DNA of 64,000 bases from Bradyrhizobium sp. CSA207. GTDB lineage: Bacteria; Pseudomonadota; Alphaproteobacteria; Rhizobiales; Xanthobacteraceae. The stretch's first letter is position 1. Each line of letters opens with the position of its first letter. The notes below the pieces were generated by a model. The model was not told where the DNA came from. It saw nothing but the letters and a program-made list of their open reading frames with translations, and searched no databases. A program made the translations under genes and the position numbers. Positions 26,098 to 36,365 of this stretch are shown here, one piece after another. The stretch is from assembly GCF_029051685.1 (NCBI RefSeq), contig NZ_JAACFT010000007.1:215493-279492 (forward strand), in the 5' to 3' direction.

Positions 26098-28071
26098 CTA
26101 TAACCCCGTCGATGCCTCGATCCGGAATTGCGCCAGCGCGCTCTCCGGGTCGGCTTGCAGGAGCTGCATCAACTGCATCAGCGGCACCTTGGCGCGCGGT
26201 GTGACCTTGATGACGAGCGTCTGGCCCGGCGTCTCGACGAAGCTTGCGATTGCATCCACGGCCGTGCCCGCCTCCGGATTGGCGGCGACGACTTCCGCGC
26301 GATGTACCCTGACACTGTCGGCGAGCGCCTGGTGCGCGGCCTCGCGGCTGACATTTTTCCCCCGTGCATACTGCATCGCGACCGAATCGACTCCACCACT
26401 GTCGCGCAGCGAAAACTCGACGGTGCCGGCCTCGACCTGGGTGGCCTGGCTCATGAGCTGCGCCGGGTCGGCCGAGAACAGTCCGCGCAGCACGTTGCCG
26501 AGTGCGATGCGCAATTTCGCTGTTGCGATCCCACCGATGTCGAGGGTCGCCGGCGCCAGCACGAAGCTGTTGGACGACTCGGTCCATCCCGCGCCGAGAT
26601 CCAGGTCGATCGCGAGCTTGTCGATGCCGCCGGCGATCAATGGAAGCTGTTTTGGATCGGATGGATCGGTTGGCGTGACCATTTTGGCGACGACATGCGC
26701 CTTGGTCGGGATCGAGCCGACCATTTGCCCCCAGTCCACACTCAGCGTGTCGATTGTAACCAGCTTCTTGGTGTTCTTGAAAGGCGCGACGACGCCCTTG
26801 ATCTCGGCGCCGTCGAGCACCCGAAACAGGCCCAGCATATGATCGGGCGAGGGCCGCTGGCCGGGATCGGAGAAGCCTGCCGCCCAACGCAGCAGGTTCG
26901 CCACGCTGAACGATTTGAGGGCGAAGCGCTCCATCTTGATCTGGCCTTGTGGCGTGGGCGCATCGAGGCCTTCGAGGGCGAGTTCGCCCTGCCGGTATCT
27001 GATCGCCTTCAGCTTCGGCGTCCCCTGCGGGGTCGTCATCGACAGATTGCCGATGTCGATCCTGCCGACGCGAATGCCCTCATAGAATCGCGCGAGCTTC
27101 TCCATCATCTCGCGCGATTGCGCCGGCGTCGGAAGTGACGTGCGATCGGTGGCCGGCAGCACCGCGAGGACCTCGGCCAGCCGGAATTTCGACGGCTGGA
27201 GCGCGATGTCGTCGATTGCGATCCCGTCGACCTGCACCCGTATGCCCAGTGTCGATGTCGCCACATATGGTCCGGTCGAGATCTGCCCGTAGGCTCGGTG
27301 ATAGCTGTCGTCGTCCGCCTTCTGCGGATCGAGCGCGGCGGTAATCGCGGTCACGTCGATATCATTGACGGCGATGGTGGAGAGTTCGCCGGTCAGCTTG
27401 TCCGCCTTGCCCACCGACTGCACGTTGATCGTGAAGTTGACGCGGTCCGTCTTCATGGCGTCGATCTTGCCCCGCTTCAGATTCTGGATCGCCAGCCCGG
27501 AATAGGAGATATCGCCGCTGCCGGCGGCACCGCCGCCTCCATCGAACGTGAAGGTCAGCGTCGGGGCCGTGACGGAAGATGCCGTCACACTGGCATATTG
27601 TTCGAGCGCGTAGCGGTACATGTCGATCGATGAACCGCCCGTTGGCACGTTCAGCGCGCGGAGAGGGCCGGCATAGTCCCTCATGGTCAGCTGCGGAATC
27701 TTGTATGAGCCTTTCAGCTTCGCCGGGCCAATTTCGCCAAGCGCAAGTTCGAGGCCCGCGATGTCGATGCTGTCGGCCGAAAGGCGCGCCTCTTCGAGGA
27801 GGCGGACGCCCGTGCCCTTGATGCCGGCGATCTTGATCTGCGCTTGCGATTCGCTGCCGGGAGTGACCGCGATGTCCTCGACCGTCAGCGTCCGGCTCAT
27901 CACATCGAACGCGATCTTGCCGTGGCTCGCCTTGCCGCCTTGCTTGCGGATCTGCTCGAACGCCGCCTCGACCTCGGCGGTGGCGCGATGTTTTGCGTAG
28001 AGATCGAAGCCGAACCATCCGGCCGCTCCGAGCACTGCGAGTAAGATCAGGCCGATCAGGATCCGCTTCAT
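26098..28071 (-). CDS. Large membrane-anchored protein of unknown function (AsmA/DUF945-like appearance)
   Basis: 657 residues from MKRILIGLILLAVLGAAGWFGFDLYAKH, an N-terminal signal anchor with the rest in the periplasm. The body is a series of beta-rich segments with repeated phrases of the kind IKIAGIKGTGVRLLEEARLS, VRVQVDGIAIDDIALQPS and VGRIDIGNLSMTT. These resemble the lipid-groove and AsmA/DUF945-type proteins, but I cannot assign a named family with certainty. A role at the envelope is inference. The start was chosen at the signal anchor; the frame extends 45 codons further upstream without protein-like character. Confidence 0.7.
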   Translation of the reverse strand: MKRILIGLILLAVLGAAGWFGFDLYAKHRATAEVEAAFEQIRKQGGKASHGKIAFDVMSRTLTVEDIAVTPGSESQAQIKIAGIKGTGVRLLEEARLSADSIDIAGLELALGEIGPAKLKGSYKIPQLTMRDYAGPLRALNVPTGGSSIDMYRYALEQYASVTASSVTAPTLTFTFDGGGGAAGSGDISYSGLAIQNLKRGKIDAMKTDRVNFTINVQSVGKADKLTGELSTIAVNDIDVTAITAALDPQKADDDSYHRAYGQISTGPYVATSTLGIRVQVDGIAIDDIALQPSKFRLAEVLAVLPATDRTSLPTPAQSREMMEKLARFYEGIRVGRIDIGNLSMTTPQGTPKLKAIRYRQGELALEGLDAPTPQGQIKMERFALKSFSVANLLRWAAGFSDPGQRPSPDHMLGLFRVLDGAEIKGVVAPFKNTKKLVTIDTLSVDWGQMVGSIPTKAHVVAKMVTPTDPSDPKQLPLIAGGIDKLAIDLDLGAGWTESSNSFVLAPATLDIGGIATAKLRIALGNVLRGLFSADPAQLMSQATQVEAGTVEFSLRDSGGVDSVAMQYARGKNVSREAAHQALADSVRVHRAEVVAANPEAGTAVDAIASFVETPGQTLVIKVTPRAKVPLMQLMQLLQADPESALAQFRIEASTGL

Positions 28072-28317
28072 TCCCAGCTCCAGTTGCTCGTTTTGCACTG
28101 CGCAACCTGCCATATTCGCGAAACGCCGTGCGGTCCAGGGAAAGCTATGGTTTTCAAATATTTGACTGCCCGCCCTGTTGATGGGGCCGCATTCGGATGT
28201 TGCCACCGGGGCGCCGGCCGTGCTTCATCCCGTTTCCATGACCCGGAATACCGCGACCCGCGACAGGCCGGTCAGGACAACGTAATTTGAGGCCGGTAAC
28301 GCGAGGCGAGGGACCGC

Positions 28318-30627
28318 ATGTCGTCTTATTCTGATGATCTTCACCAGGCGGCGCTGGCCTATCATCGTGTGCCGCGCCCCGGAAAGCTCGAGATCCAGGC
28401 AAGCAAGCCGCTTGCCAACCAGCGCGATCTCGCACTTGCCTATTCTCCGGGTGTCGCCGCCGCCTGCATGGAGATCGCCAAGAACCCGGCGGAAGCCGCC
28501 TCATTGACGATCCGCTCCAATCTTGTCGCGGTGGTCTCGAACGGCACCGCGGTGCTCGGCCTCGGCAATATCGGTCCGCTGGCGTCGAAGCCTGTCATGG
28601 AAGGCAAGGCGGTCCTGTTCAAGAAATTCGCCGGTATCGACGTGTTCGACATCGAGATCGCGGCCGACACCATCGACCGCGTGGTCGAGACGGTGGCGGC
28701 GCTCGAGCCGACCTTCGGCGGCATCAATCTCGAAGATATCCGCGGACCGGAATGCTTCGAGATCGAGGCGCAGCTGAAGGAACGCATGAAGATCCCGGTC
28801 TTTCATGACGACCAGCACGGCACCGCGATCATCGTTGCAGCCGCCATCACCAACGGTCTGCGGCTGAATGGCAAGAAGCTGTCGGACGTCAAGATCGTGG
28901 CGTCCGGGGCAGGGGCCGCAGCGATCGCAACCCTGAACCTCCTGGTGTCGATGGGCGCACAGCGCAAGAACATCTGGGTCTGCGACATCGACGGCCTCGT
29001 GCATGAGGGCCGCAACACCACGATGGATCGCTGGAAGGCGGTCTATGCGCAGAAGACCGACAAGCGCACGCTTGGCGATGTGATCGGCGGCGCCGACATC
29101 TTCATCGGCCTCTCGGCACCGGGCGTGCTCAAGCCCGAGATGGCGAAGGCGATGGGCGACAAGCCCTTGATCATGGCGCTCGCGAACCCGACGCCGGAGA
29201 TCATGCCGGAGGAGGCGCGCAAGGCGCGCCCGGACGCCATGATCTGCACCGGGCGCTCCGACTTTCCCAACCAGGTCAACAACGTCCTCTGCTTTCCCTT
29301 CATCTTTCGCGGCGCGCTCGACGTCGGCGCCACGGCGATCAACGAGGAGATGAAGCACGCCGCCGTCGAGGCCATTGCCCAGCTTGCACGCGAGGCGCCG
29401 TCGGATGCGGTGGCGCAGGGGTTTGATACCGGCGAGACGCAAGGGTTCGGCCCGGGCTCGTTGATCCCGAGCCCCTTTGATCCACGGTTGATTTTACGCA
29501 TCGCGCCGGCCGTGGCCAAGGCTGCGATGGAGTCGGGCGTCGCGACGCGACCCATTACCAATTTCGACGAATACACCGCGCTGCTCGAGCGCTTCGCCTT
29601 CCGCTCCGGCCTGGTCATGAAGCCGATGTTCGCCAAGGCGAAGACCCAGCCGGTGCGGGTGATCTACGCCGAAGGCGAGGACGAGCGCGTGCTGCGCGCC
29701 ACGCAGGTGGTGCTGGAGGAGAACGTGGCGCGGCCGATCCTGGTCGGCCGTCCGTCGGTGGTGGAGGCGCGCATCAAGCGCTTCGGTCTCTCGATCCGGG
29801 CCGGCAAGGACTTCGATCTCATCAATCCCGAGGACGATCCGCGCTATCGCTCCTATGTGCAGTCCTACGGCGAGGTCGCGGGCCGCTGCGGCGTGACGCC
29901 GGATGCGGCGCGCACGGTGGTGCGTACCAACAACACGGTGATCGCGGCGCTCGCAGTGGTGCGTGGGGAGGCGGACGCCATGCTCTGCGGCGTCGAGGGC
30001 CGCTACATGAGCCATCTGCGCCATGTCCGCGAGATCATCGGCTTTTTCCCGGGCGTCAGCGACTACGCTGCGCTGGCACTGCTGATCACCAGCAAGGGCG
30101 CCTTTTTCATCGCCGACACGCAGGTGCGCCCCAATCCGAGCGCGGAGGAGCTTGCCGAAATCGCTTCGCTGGCAGCGGTCCACGTTCAGCGTTTCAACAT
30201 CAAGCCGAAGATCGCTTTCGTCTCGCATTCGGATTTCGGCAGCTATGACACCGAGTCCTCGCGCAAGATGCGCCGGGCGACTCAGCTGTTGAAGGACAAG
30301 CATCCCGAGATCGAGGCCGACGGCGAGATGCAGGGGGACACAGCGCTCTCGGCCGCCGCCCGAAGGATGGTGCTGCCGCACTCCCAGCTCGAGGGCGAGG
30401 CCAATATCCTGATCATGCCGAGCCTCGACACCGCGAATGTCGCCTATCAAATGATCAAGTCGCTCGCGGACGCGCTGCCCGTCGGCCCGATCCTGATCGG
30501 CCCCGCGCGCCCGGCCCACATCCTCACTCCATCCGTTACGGCGCGTGGCATCCTCAACATGACCGCGGTCGCGGTGGTGGAAGCGCAGGAGTGCGCGGCG
30601 CGGCAGCAGCCGACGTTGTTTACGTAG
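28318..30627 (+). CDS. maeB: NADP-dependent malic enzyme with C-terminal phosphotransacetylase-like domain
   Basis: A 769-residue two-part protein. Residues about 1-430 are the malic enzyme that decarboxylates malate to pyruvate: [19 protein letters not shown], the active-site stretch [10 protein letters not shown] (about 161-170), and the cofactor loop [16 protein letters not shown] (about 196-211). Residues about 440-769 match phosphotransacetylase but serve regulation in such enzymes, where acetyl-CoA inhibits. Rhizobia carry NAD (dme) and NADP (tme) versions of this architecture; which one this is cannot be decided by eye. It supplies pyruvate during growth on dicarboxylates. Confidence 0.9.
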   Translation: MSSYSDDLHQAALAYHRVPRPGKLEIQASKPLANQRDLALAYSPGVAAACMEIAKNPAEAASLTIRSNLVAVVSNGTAVLGLGNIGPLASKPVMEGKAVLFKKFAGIDVFDIEIAADTIDRVVETVAALEPTFGGINLEDIRGPECFEIEAQLKERMKIPVFHDDQHGTAIIVAAAITNGLRLNGKKLSDVKIVASGAGAAAIATLNLLVSMGAQRKNIWVCDIDGLVHEGRNTTMDRWKAVYAQKTDKRTLGDVIGGADIFIGLSAPGVLKPEMAKAMGDKPLIMALANPTPEIMPEEARKARPDAMICTGRSDFPNQVNNVLCFPFIFRGALDVGATAINEEMKHAAVEAIAQLAREAPSDAVAQGFDTGETQGFGPGSLIPSPFDPRLILRIAPAVAKAAMESGVATRPITNFDEYTALLERFAFRSGLVMKPMFAKAKTQPVRVIYAEGEDERVLRATQVVLEENVARPILVGRPSVVEARIKRFGLSIRAGKDFDLINPEDDPRYRSYVQSYGEVAGRCGVTPDAARTVVRTNNTVIAALAVVRGEADAMLCGVEGRYMSHLRHVREIIGFFPGVSDYAALALLITSKGAFFIADTQVRPNPSAEELAEIASLAAVHVQRFNIKPKIAFVSHSDFGSYDTESSRKMRRATQLLKDKHPEIEADGEMQGDTALSAAARRMVLPHSQLEGEANILIMPSLDTANVAYQMIKSLADALPVGPILIGPARPAHILTPSVTARGILNMTAVAVVEAQECAARQQPTLFT

Positions 30628-30660
30628 CGAGCCGCTGCACCGCGGGTGGTGCAAATCCTT

Positions 30661-30852
30661 CTCCCCTTGTGGGAGAAGGTGGCGCGAAGCGCCGGATGAG
30701 GGGTTGTTTCCGCGAGTCGAAATCCCGCGAGTTTTCCGTGCCGATAGATACCCCTCACCCGTCTCGCCACTGCGCCATAGCCGATGCGAAGCATCGGCGT
30801 TCTTAGGACGGCGGCCGAAGGCCGCCTATGCCACCCTCTCCCACAAGGGGAG
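30661..30852. repeat. Long palindromic intergenic repeat downstream of maeB
   Basis: The 350-base gap 30628-30977 is filled largely by this element. CTCCCCTTGTGGGAGAAGG at 30661 pairs with its inverted copy ending at 30852 (22 bases, one mismatch). Between the arms are two small hairpins, GCCGATGC/GCATCGGC at 30780-30798 and GCGGCC/GGCCGC near 30821-30835. No gene is visible. The promoter of the DoxX gene must lie in the last hundred bases. Confidence 0.8.
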
Positions 30853-30977
30853 AGGGGAAGAACGCGGCCGACTTTGAATAACTTGCAGTTCTCCATTTCC
30901 CCGTTTGTAAACCGCGAGCGGACTCTTCATAATCTCCCGAAGCGTCTCGCGCTCAGAGTTTTGCCAAGAGGCCGATC

Positions 30978-31430
30978 ATGCCAGCGTTCGTGACTTTCGG
31001 GCGGATCCTGTTCGCCGTGCTATTCATCTACACGGGCGCGACCAAGCTGCTCGATATTCCCGGCACCGCTGAGATCATCGCCAGCAAGATCACGGTGCCC
31101 GACATCGTCGCACCTTATGCCCAGCAAGCCGAGCAGGCGACCGGCAAGACCACATCGCAGCTGCTGGCGATCGCGGTCGGCGCGCTTGAGATCATCGCAG
31201 GTCTGATGATCGCGCTGAATTTCGGCGCGCGCTTCTTCGCGATGCTGCTGATCGTCTACGTCGCGGTCGCGACCGTGCTGTTCGATGATTTCTGGAACCA
31301 GGTGCCGCCTGACAACGGCAAGGTGCTGGTCGACGCGCTCAAGAACCTCTCGATCATCGGCGCACTATTCATGATCATGGGCTACGGCCGTGCCACGCGC
31401 CCGGCCGAGGCGGCGTACGGGGACGTGTAG
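30978..31430 (+). CDS. DoxX family membrane protein
   Basis: 150 residues with four hydrophobic segments: FGRILFAVLFIYTGATKLL at the N terminus, then LLAIAVGALEIIAGLMIAL, FFAMLLIVYVAVATVLF and LSIIGALFMIMGY. The short loop with the first segment ending in TGATKL is the usual DoxX/DUF417-type start. Members act with oxidases or in thiol stress systems; the specific partner is not evident. It stands alone. Confidence 0.8.
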   Translation: MPAFVTFGRILFAVLFIYTGATKLLDIPGTAEIIASKITVPDIVAPYAQQAEQATGKTTSQLLAIAVGALEIIAGLMIALNFGARFFAMLLIVYVAVATVLFDDFWNQVPPDNGKVLVDALKNLSIIGALFMIMGYGRATRPAEAAYGDV

Positions 31431-31531
31431 AGGTCCTATGGGCGCCGCTCAAGGCATCCTGGCCGGCGGCGCATTCTACTTTGCATGGGGTTGTTTTCGC
31501 GATTTTGAGAAGGTGAGCCGGGTGGCGAGGT

Positions 31532-32092
31532 TCAACCCGCCCGGCGCCACGGCGTGACGGTCACCTCATGCGCCGCGTCAAGCAGGAACGGCGCGCCCGG
31601 CTTCATGCCGTGTGAAGCAAGAACCTGGTGCGGGGTCCGTGCCGGCACGCCGACAAAGCAGCCTTCGCCGCCGGGCAGACGGACGTGCGGGGCCTCCGAC
31701 AGCCAGAACGTGTCGTAGAGGTCCATGAACATGTTGAACACCACGGGGCCGCCGATGATCGCGAGGGTACCGGAGGCGACATCGGCGAAGGCGCAGGCCT
31801 CCTCGAAGCTCGCATGGTCCGGATTCCACAGCGTCGCGTTCGGCATCTCCGGATCGACGGTGAGGGCCTTGATCTTGCGGGTTGTGATCAGCCGTTTGCG
31901 CTTCGGCGAGTTCGGCTGCTGCTCGTGCGAATGGCGGCCGTGCACGATCAAGGCGGCGCGATCGAGCGCCTGCTCGAAGAACAGCTTGTCGCCTTCGAAC
32001 TTCAGGCTGTCCGGCATGACGTGATCCGCGTCGGCGAGCATGCCGTCGGCGGAGACGATGACGTAGCCTTCGATGCGCAAGGACAATGGCAA
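31532..32092 (-). CDS. Dihydrofolate reductase-like protein
   Basis: 186 residues. The N terminus IEGYVIVSADGMLADADHVMPDSL matches the substrate-binding start of DHFR/RibD-C folds, and LAIIGGPVVFNMFMDLYDTFWLSE corresponds to the NADPH-binding GG-x2-(I/V)(Y/F) motif and the following helix. In this branch enzymes often act on substrates other than dihydrofolate, so the activity is open. The stop of the deacetylase gene lies three bases upstream, so the two are probably co-transcribed. Confidence 0.7.
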   Translation of the reverse strand: MPLSLRIEGYVIVSADGMLADADHVMPDSLKFEGDKLFFEQALDRAALIVHGRHSHEQQPNSPKRKRLITTRKIKALTVDPEMPNATLWNPDHASFEEACAFADVASGTLAIIGGPVVFNMFMDLYDTFWLSEAPHVRLPGGEGCFVGVPARTPHQVLASHGMKPGAPFLLDAAHEVTVTPWRRAG

Positions 32093-32095
32093 CGG

Positions 32096-33100
32096 CTATT
32101 CGGAGACCGTCGTCACGACGCTGTTGACCGGCCGGTTGCTGACCGTCGGCAGCTTGACGTCCTTGAGCAGCTCCTGGTCATACTCCGGCAGCGTCGTGGC
32201 TGGGAACTTGGCGCGCATCGCCACCACCTTGAAGCCACCGGCCTTCAGGCGGTTCAGAAGTTCGGGAAGAGCCTCGGCCGTATGCTTCTGGAAGTCGTGC
32301 ATCAGGATGATGCCCTTGCCGAGCTTGTCGAGCTTCTTCATCACGGTCTCGATCACCTTCTCGGGCTTGGAGGCCTTGAAGTCGAAGGAGTCGAGATCGC
32401 AGGAGAAGATCGCGATGTTGCGGTTGCCGAGATAGGTGACCATTTCCGGCGGATGCTGGAGCGCCGGGAAGCGGAAGAACGGCGAGGGCGAGATGCCGCC
32501 GAGCGCCCATTTCACCGCGGAAAAGCCCTTCTCGATCTCGTCTTTCTTCTGCTGATCGGTCAGCTTCTTATTGTTGAGGTTGGCGTGCGACCATGTGTGC
32601 GCGCCGACGGTGTGGCCGGCTGCGTAGACCTGCTTCAGAATCTCCGGCTCATAGGTCGCGTGCTTGCCGATCGGGAAGAAGATGCCGGTGGTGCACTGAT
32701 CGGCTAGCGCCTTGAGCACAGCCGGCGTGTTGCGCGGCCAGGGACCGTCGTCGAAGGTCAGCACCACCTCGTGGTCGCGCAGGAAATCGAGTTCCTTGAA
32801 GTGCTCGAAGCCGAAGCCGGGGCCGCCTGTCGTGTCGATCTCGACGGTGCGCGCGACGCCGAGCGCGTTCGGGTTGTTGCAGGCAGCGCGCGCCGGTTGC
32901 GCGGCCTGTTGCGGCGGGGTCGGTTTTGCCGCAGCCTGTGGTGCGGGCGCTGCTGCCGCAGGGACTGGACCTGCCGGCGTTGCGCCCGGTACTGCCTGCG
33001 TTGCGGCTGCGGGCTTCGCGGCCGGGGTCTGCGACCATGCTGCGCCCGTCATCGCAACAGCCATCGCGCTTGCCAAAATCAGTCCTGCCGCCACACGCAT
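32096..33100 (-). CDS. Exported polysaccharide deacetylase (NodB-homology domain)
   Basis: 334 residues. A signal peptide (to about residue 23) and an Ala/Pro-rich linker to about residue 75 precede the catalytic domain. The NodB motifs are LTFDDGPWPRNTP (about residues 114-126, catalytic and metal Asp), GAHTWSHANL (metal His, about 164-173) and FRFPALQHPP (motif 3, about 206-215, with R replaced in part), ending with ILMHDFQKHT. It probably removes acetyl groups from peptidoglycan or another surface glycan. Confidence 0.88.
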   Translation of the reverse strand: MRVAAGLILASAMAVAMTGAAWSQTPAAKPAAATQAVPGATPAGPVPAAAAPAPQAAAKPTPPQQAAQPARAACNNPNALGVARTVEIDTTGGPGFGFEHFKELDFLRDHEVVLTFDDGPWPRNTPAVLKALADQCTTGIFFPIGKHATYEPEILKQVYAAGHTVGAHTWSHANLNNKKLTDQQKKDEIEKGFSAVKWALGGISPSPFFRFPALQHPPEMVTYLGNRNIAIFSCDLDSFDFKASKPEKVIETVMKKLDKLGKGIILMHDFQKHTAEALPELLNRLKAGGFKVVAMRAKFPATTLPEYDQELLKDVKLPTVSNRPVNSVVTTVSE

Positions 33101-33263
33101 GGTGTTGTCCTCGAGATTGATCCCGTTGTTCCGCCGCGGCTTTTCGCCTCCGGCAAAACCATCCTGCCCCTTGTGATCCTAGCCTAGATGGTGGCGCATC
33201 GCCATTGCAACGGCTGTTTGGCGCTTCGCCACAATTGTGCCCAACGCGTTGGGGGGCGACACG

Positions 33264-33830
33264 TCAACTGTCGGCCAGCGCCTTGGCGACCGCCGTCTTG
33301 ATCCGCGTGTCGGTCGGCTCAACGGCGGATGCAAACACCTCGGCGATAGAGCCGTCGCGGCCGATCAGGTACTTGTGGAAGTTCCAGCGCGGAACATCCC
33401 AGGGCCGTGCCTCCGCCGCCCATTTGTAGAAGGGATGCGCCTTCGGCCCCACCACGGCAGCCTTGGCTGCGATCGGGAAGGTAATGCTGTATTGGTGATG
33501 TGCGGTCTGCGAGATCGCGCTCGCGCCGCCGGGCTCCTGGCTACCGAAATCGTTGGAGGGCACGCCGATGACGGCGAGCCCGCGCTCCCTAAACTCGCTC
33601 CAGAGCTCTTGCAGCCCCACGTATTGTGGAGTGTAGCCGCAAAGCGAGGCGGTGTTGACCACCAGCAGCGGCCGACTGGTGAAGGCCGCGAGACGGATGT
33701 CATCGCCGGACAATGCGGGGAAGGAGAAGGCGTAGGCCGAGATCCGGCTCATGCCGCCGTCGGCCTGCACGCGTGTTGCAGATGCGGCCGTGGCGAGCAG
33801 CGCGGCGAGCATGGTCCTGCGGGTCAACAT
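33264..33830 (-). CDS. Exported glutathione peroxidase family protein
   Basis: 188 residues from MLTRRTMLAALLATAASA, a signal peptide cut near VQA-DG. The peroxidatic Cys64 is in NTASLCGYTPQ; the other catalytic residues are Gln in PSNDFGSQEPG and Trp-Asn in RWNFHKYLIG. It reduces peroxides, more often with thioredoxin than glutathione in bacteria. Export makes it a periplasmic peroxidase, less common than the cytoplasmic form. Confidence 0.85.
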   Translation of the reverse strand: MLTRRTMLAALLATAASATRVQADGGMSRISAYAFSFPALSGDDIRLAAFTSRPLLVVNTASLCGYTPQYVGLQELWSEFRERGLAVIGVPSNDFGSQEPGGASAISQTAHHQYSITFPIAAKAAVVGPKAHPFYKWAAEARPWDVPRWNFHKYLIGRDGSIAEVFASAVEPTDTRIKTAVAKALADS

Positions 33831-33923
33831 GGCGACGTCCCCCCGACGTGATCCGCCAAGCACTCTACTCCGTCAATGCGATCGGCCTGCTCAACACCGC
33901 GTTATCTGACGCGGCGACGCGCA

Positions 33924-35591
33924 CTAGTGCAGGCGGACGATGAAGTCGGTGCCTTCGCCGGTCTCGCCCTGGTTGAGGCCCTGGTCGGACACGATGATCG
34001 AGCCGCCGCTGGTCAGCATCTCGTTGACCTGGGCCATGGTGTCGGCAGGGATCGAGATCCGGTCGAGCGCCTCAGTCGGGCTGTCCGGTGTGACGACAGG
34101 CTTTGCCGCAACGGGGATCACGGCGGCCGTGCGCTGGCGGCGCGTCATGCGGCCGTCGTCTTCGCGCTCGGCGGAGCGGACGGAGACGGGCAGGGATACC
34201 ACCGACCAACGCAGCGCATTGGCGTCGGTCTTGTCGACCTCGGCGGTGAAGACGTGCGTGCCGAGCGGCCTGTCGCTGGCTGCGATCGCGACGGGCACCT
34301 CGAACAGCGGCGCAAAGTTCTGCCGCACGTAAAGCTTGGAGTCCTTGCGGCTGATGAAAACCGCAATCTGGCCGGCCCGCTTCGGCACGTCCGGCTTCGC
34401 GGCGGGCGCGGGATCGGCGACGCGGGTCTGGTCCTTCTTCGCCTCAGGCGAGGCGGCCTGCGCGGGAGTGGTTGCCGTCGCTGTTGCGTCAGGCTGCTTC
34501 GCGGTTTCGGCCGCTTCGGGCTTGGTCGGCTCGGTCTTGGCGGCCTCCGCCTTCTCGACTGGCGTTTCATCGGCGGTCATCGCCTTGGGCGATTCCGCAG
34601 CATCGACGGGATGCGCTTCTGCGTTCGCGCTGTTGGCGGACTTAGCGGCTTCTTCGGCTTGAAGCGTCGCAGTCTTGGCAGTATCGGTCTTGACGTCGGA
34701 CTTGACGTCGGACCTGGCCGCATCGTCGTGCGCCGACGCGTTGCCCGTCGTCGCATCTGACATTACGGCGTGGCCGACCGTCGAGCGCAGCTCCAGCACG
34801 GTGTCCACGCTGGCGGTCTTCGTCTCTACCGGGTTGGCTTCAGTGAGCTTGGCTTCAGTGAGCTTGGCGTCAGTCGCGCCCTTGTCGCCGACAGTCGTCG
34901 TCGGTTGCAGGCTCGCCGCGGGCTGTGGCGGCACGCGCACGGCGGCGAGCAGGGGATGTGAGAAGTCTTGCGGGGTCATCTGGCCGGGCGTGACGATCAC
35001 GCGCGCGCCCATTCTGGTCCAATTCCACATCTTGACCGCGAACGCCATCGGCATGCGGATGCAGCCGTGCGACGCCGGATAGCCCGGCAGCACGCCGGCA
35101 TGCATGGCGATGCCGGACCAGGTGATCCGCTGCATGTACGGCATCGGCGCGCCGCTGTAGATGTTGGAGTGGTGGAATTTGTGCTTTTGGATGACGCTGA
35201 ACACGCCCATCGGCGTCGAATGGCCCTTCATGCCGGTCGACACCGGAGATTCCGCAAACACGCCATGGGTGTCGTAGACGGTGACCTTTTGACGGTCGAT
35301 CGAGACGACGATGACGAGCGGCCCTTGCGGCTTCACGCCGGCTTCCTTTTCGGCGACGACCTCTTTCTTCCCGGTCGCACCACGCTTCTGCGGCTTTTGC
35401 CGGGGCCCCTCGATATGGCGCTCCTGCCGGCCGTAAGACCCGTCGGAATAATCCGCCCAATAATAAAACGCTGCTTCGGCCTGGCTTGCCGTACCGATCG
35501 CACCCGCCGCCGTCAAAATGGCGACCTGCCAGAGCCGCGCCGGCTTGGCAGAAAAACCAGACCCGTTCACGCTATTCATCCTCGAATCCAT
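33924..35591 (-). CDS. L,D-transpeptidase (YkuD domain) with long Ala/Thr/Glu-rich linker
   Basis: 555 residues with an N-terminal export signal (to about residue 40). The YkuD catalytic domain spans about 90-205: VIVVSIDRQKVTVYDTHG, then SGIAMHAGVLPG and the active site SHGCIRMP (Cys177, His175, Arg179). A low-complexity charged linker covers about 215-410. The C-terminal part, about 412-500, again resembles YkuD (IAVFISRKDSKLYVRQNF, then PLGTHVFTA) but lacks the His/Cys motif. Such enzymes make 3-3 peptidoglycan cross-links or attach proteins. Confidence 0.88.
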   Translation of the reverse strand: MDSRMNSVNGSGFSAKPARLWQVAILTAAGAIGTASQAEAAFYYWADYSDGSYGRQERHIEGPRQKPQKRGATGKKEVVAEKEAGVKPQGPLVIVVSIDRQKVTVYDTHGVFAESPVSTGMKGHSTPMGVFSVIQKHKFHHSNIYSGAPMPYMQRITWSGIAMHAGVLPGYPASHGCIRMPMAFAVKMWNWTRMGARVIVTPGQMTPQDFSHPLLAAVRVPPQPAASLQPTTTVGDKGATDAKLTEAKLTEANPVETKTASVDTVLELRSTVGHAVMSDATTGNASAHDDAARSDVKSDVKTDTAKTATLQAEEAAKSANSANAEAHPVDAAESPKAMTADETPVEKAEAAKTEPTKPEAAETAKQPDATATATTPAQAASPEAKKDQTRVADPAPAAKPDVPKRAGQIAVFISRKDSKLYVRQNFAPLFEVPVAIAASDRPLGTHVFTAEVDKTDANALRWSVVSLPVSVRSAEREDDGRMTRRQRTAAVIPVAAKPVVTPDSPTEALDRISIPADTMAQVNEMLTSGGSIIVSDQGLNQGETGEGTDFIVRLH

Positions 35592-35788
35592 AATCCAAAT
35601 CAGACGTTAGTCTCACAGAGGGGATACGCGTTCACCAGCACGGCAGTTCTGCCATCAGCTACATTTGTCCAAGCCGTAGCAAAAAAGCCTCACGGAGCGG
35701 TAAACGGCGGCCGTGATAGGGGCGCTTGTTGCCTTCCTGGCCGGCGTTCGCGTGCCTACATTGCGGTGAGTTGCTATCGGAGAACTTC

Positions 35789-36337
35789 ATGTCATCCCGT
35801 TTCCCCGCTCTTTCCGACATCCGTTTGAAAGATATCGCTTTATTGCTCGTGCTGCTGGTCGTTCCTGTGGCGTCCGCGTCCGCTGCGGATGAGCCGGATC
35901 TGATCTTCCGCCGCTCTACCGTGTTCAAATGGGTCAGCCCGAACGACAAGCTCGCGACCTACGGCCTCGACGATCCCGAGGTCGAGGGCGTGGCCTGTCA
36001 TTTCACCGTGCCGGAGAAGGGCGGCTTCAAGGGCTGGCTGGGCCTGGCCGAGGAGGTGTCGGACATCTCGCTTGCCTGCCGCCAAGTCGGGCCCATCAAG
36101 TTCAAAGACAAGATGGAGCAGGGCGACGACATGTTCCGCCGGCGACGCTCGCTGTTCTTCAAGAAGATGCAGATCGTGCGCGGCTGCGACGCCAAGCGCA
36201 ACGTGCTCGTCTACATGGTTTATTCGGACAAGCTGATCGAGGGATCGCCGAAAAATTCGACCTCGACCGTGCCGATCATGCCGTGGGGACCGGCTGACGC
36301 CAACGTCCAGAAGTGCGGTGATTTCTTCACTCAGTGA
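35789..36337 (+). CDS. creA: CreA family exported protein
   Basis: 182 residues from MSSRFPALSDIRLKDIALLL; the signal peptide is probably cut after ASA near residue 30. CreA features are visible: FKWVSPNDKL, GVACHFTVPEKGG, EVSDISLACRQVGPI, RRRSLFFKKMQIVRGCD and NVLVYMVYSDKLIEGSPKNS with conserved Cys residues. The function of CreA is not established. The last codons and stop lie in a 22-base tandem duplication. Confidence 0.85.
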   Translation: MSSRFPALSDIRLKDIALLLVLLVVPVASASAADEPDLIFRRSTVFKWVSPNDKLATYGLDDPEVEGVACHFTVPEKGGFKGWLGLAEEVSDISLACRQVGPIKFKDKMEQGDDMFRRRRSLFFKKMQIVRGCDAKRNVLVYMVYSDKLIEGSPKNSTSTVPIMPWGPADANVQKCGDFFTQ

Positions 36338-36365
36338 CGCGTTAGCGTTCACTCAGTGACGCGTT
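36326..36365. repeat. Direct repeat duplicating the creA stop region
   Basis: TTCACTCAGTGACGCGTT occurs at 36326-36343 and again at 36348-36365, a 22-base period. The first copy contains the creA stop codon TGA. Confidence 0.85.

Noticed and set aside
25343..26887. A 514-residue minus-strand frame spanning the aspS end, a palindrome and the next gene
   Set aside because: It crosses two real genes and an interspersed repeat, with no protein-like pattern.
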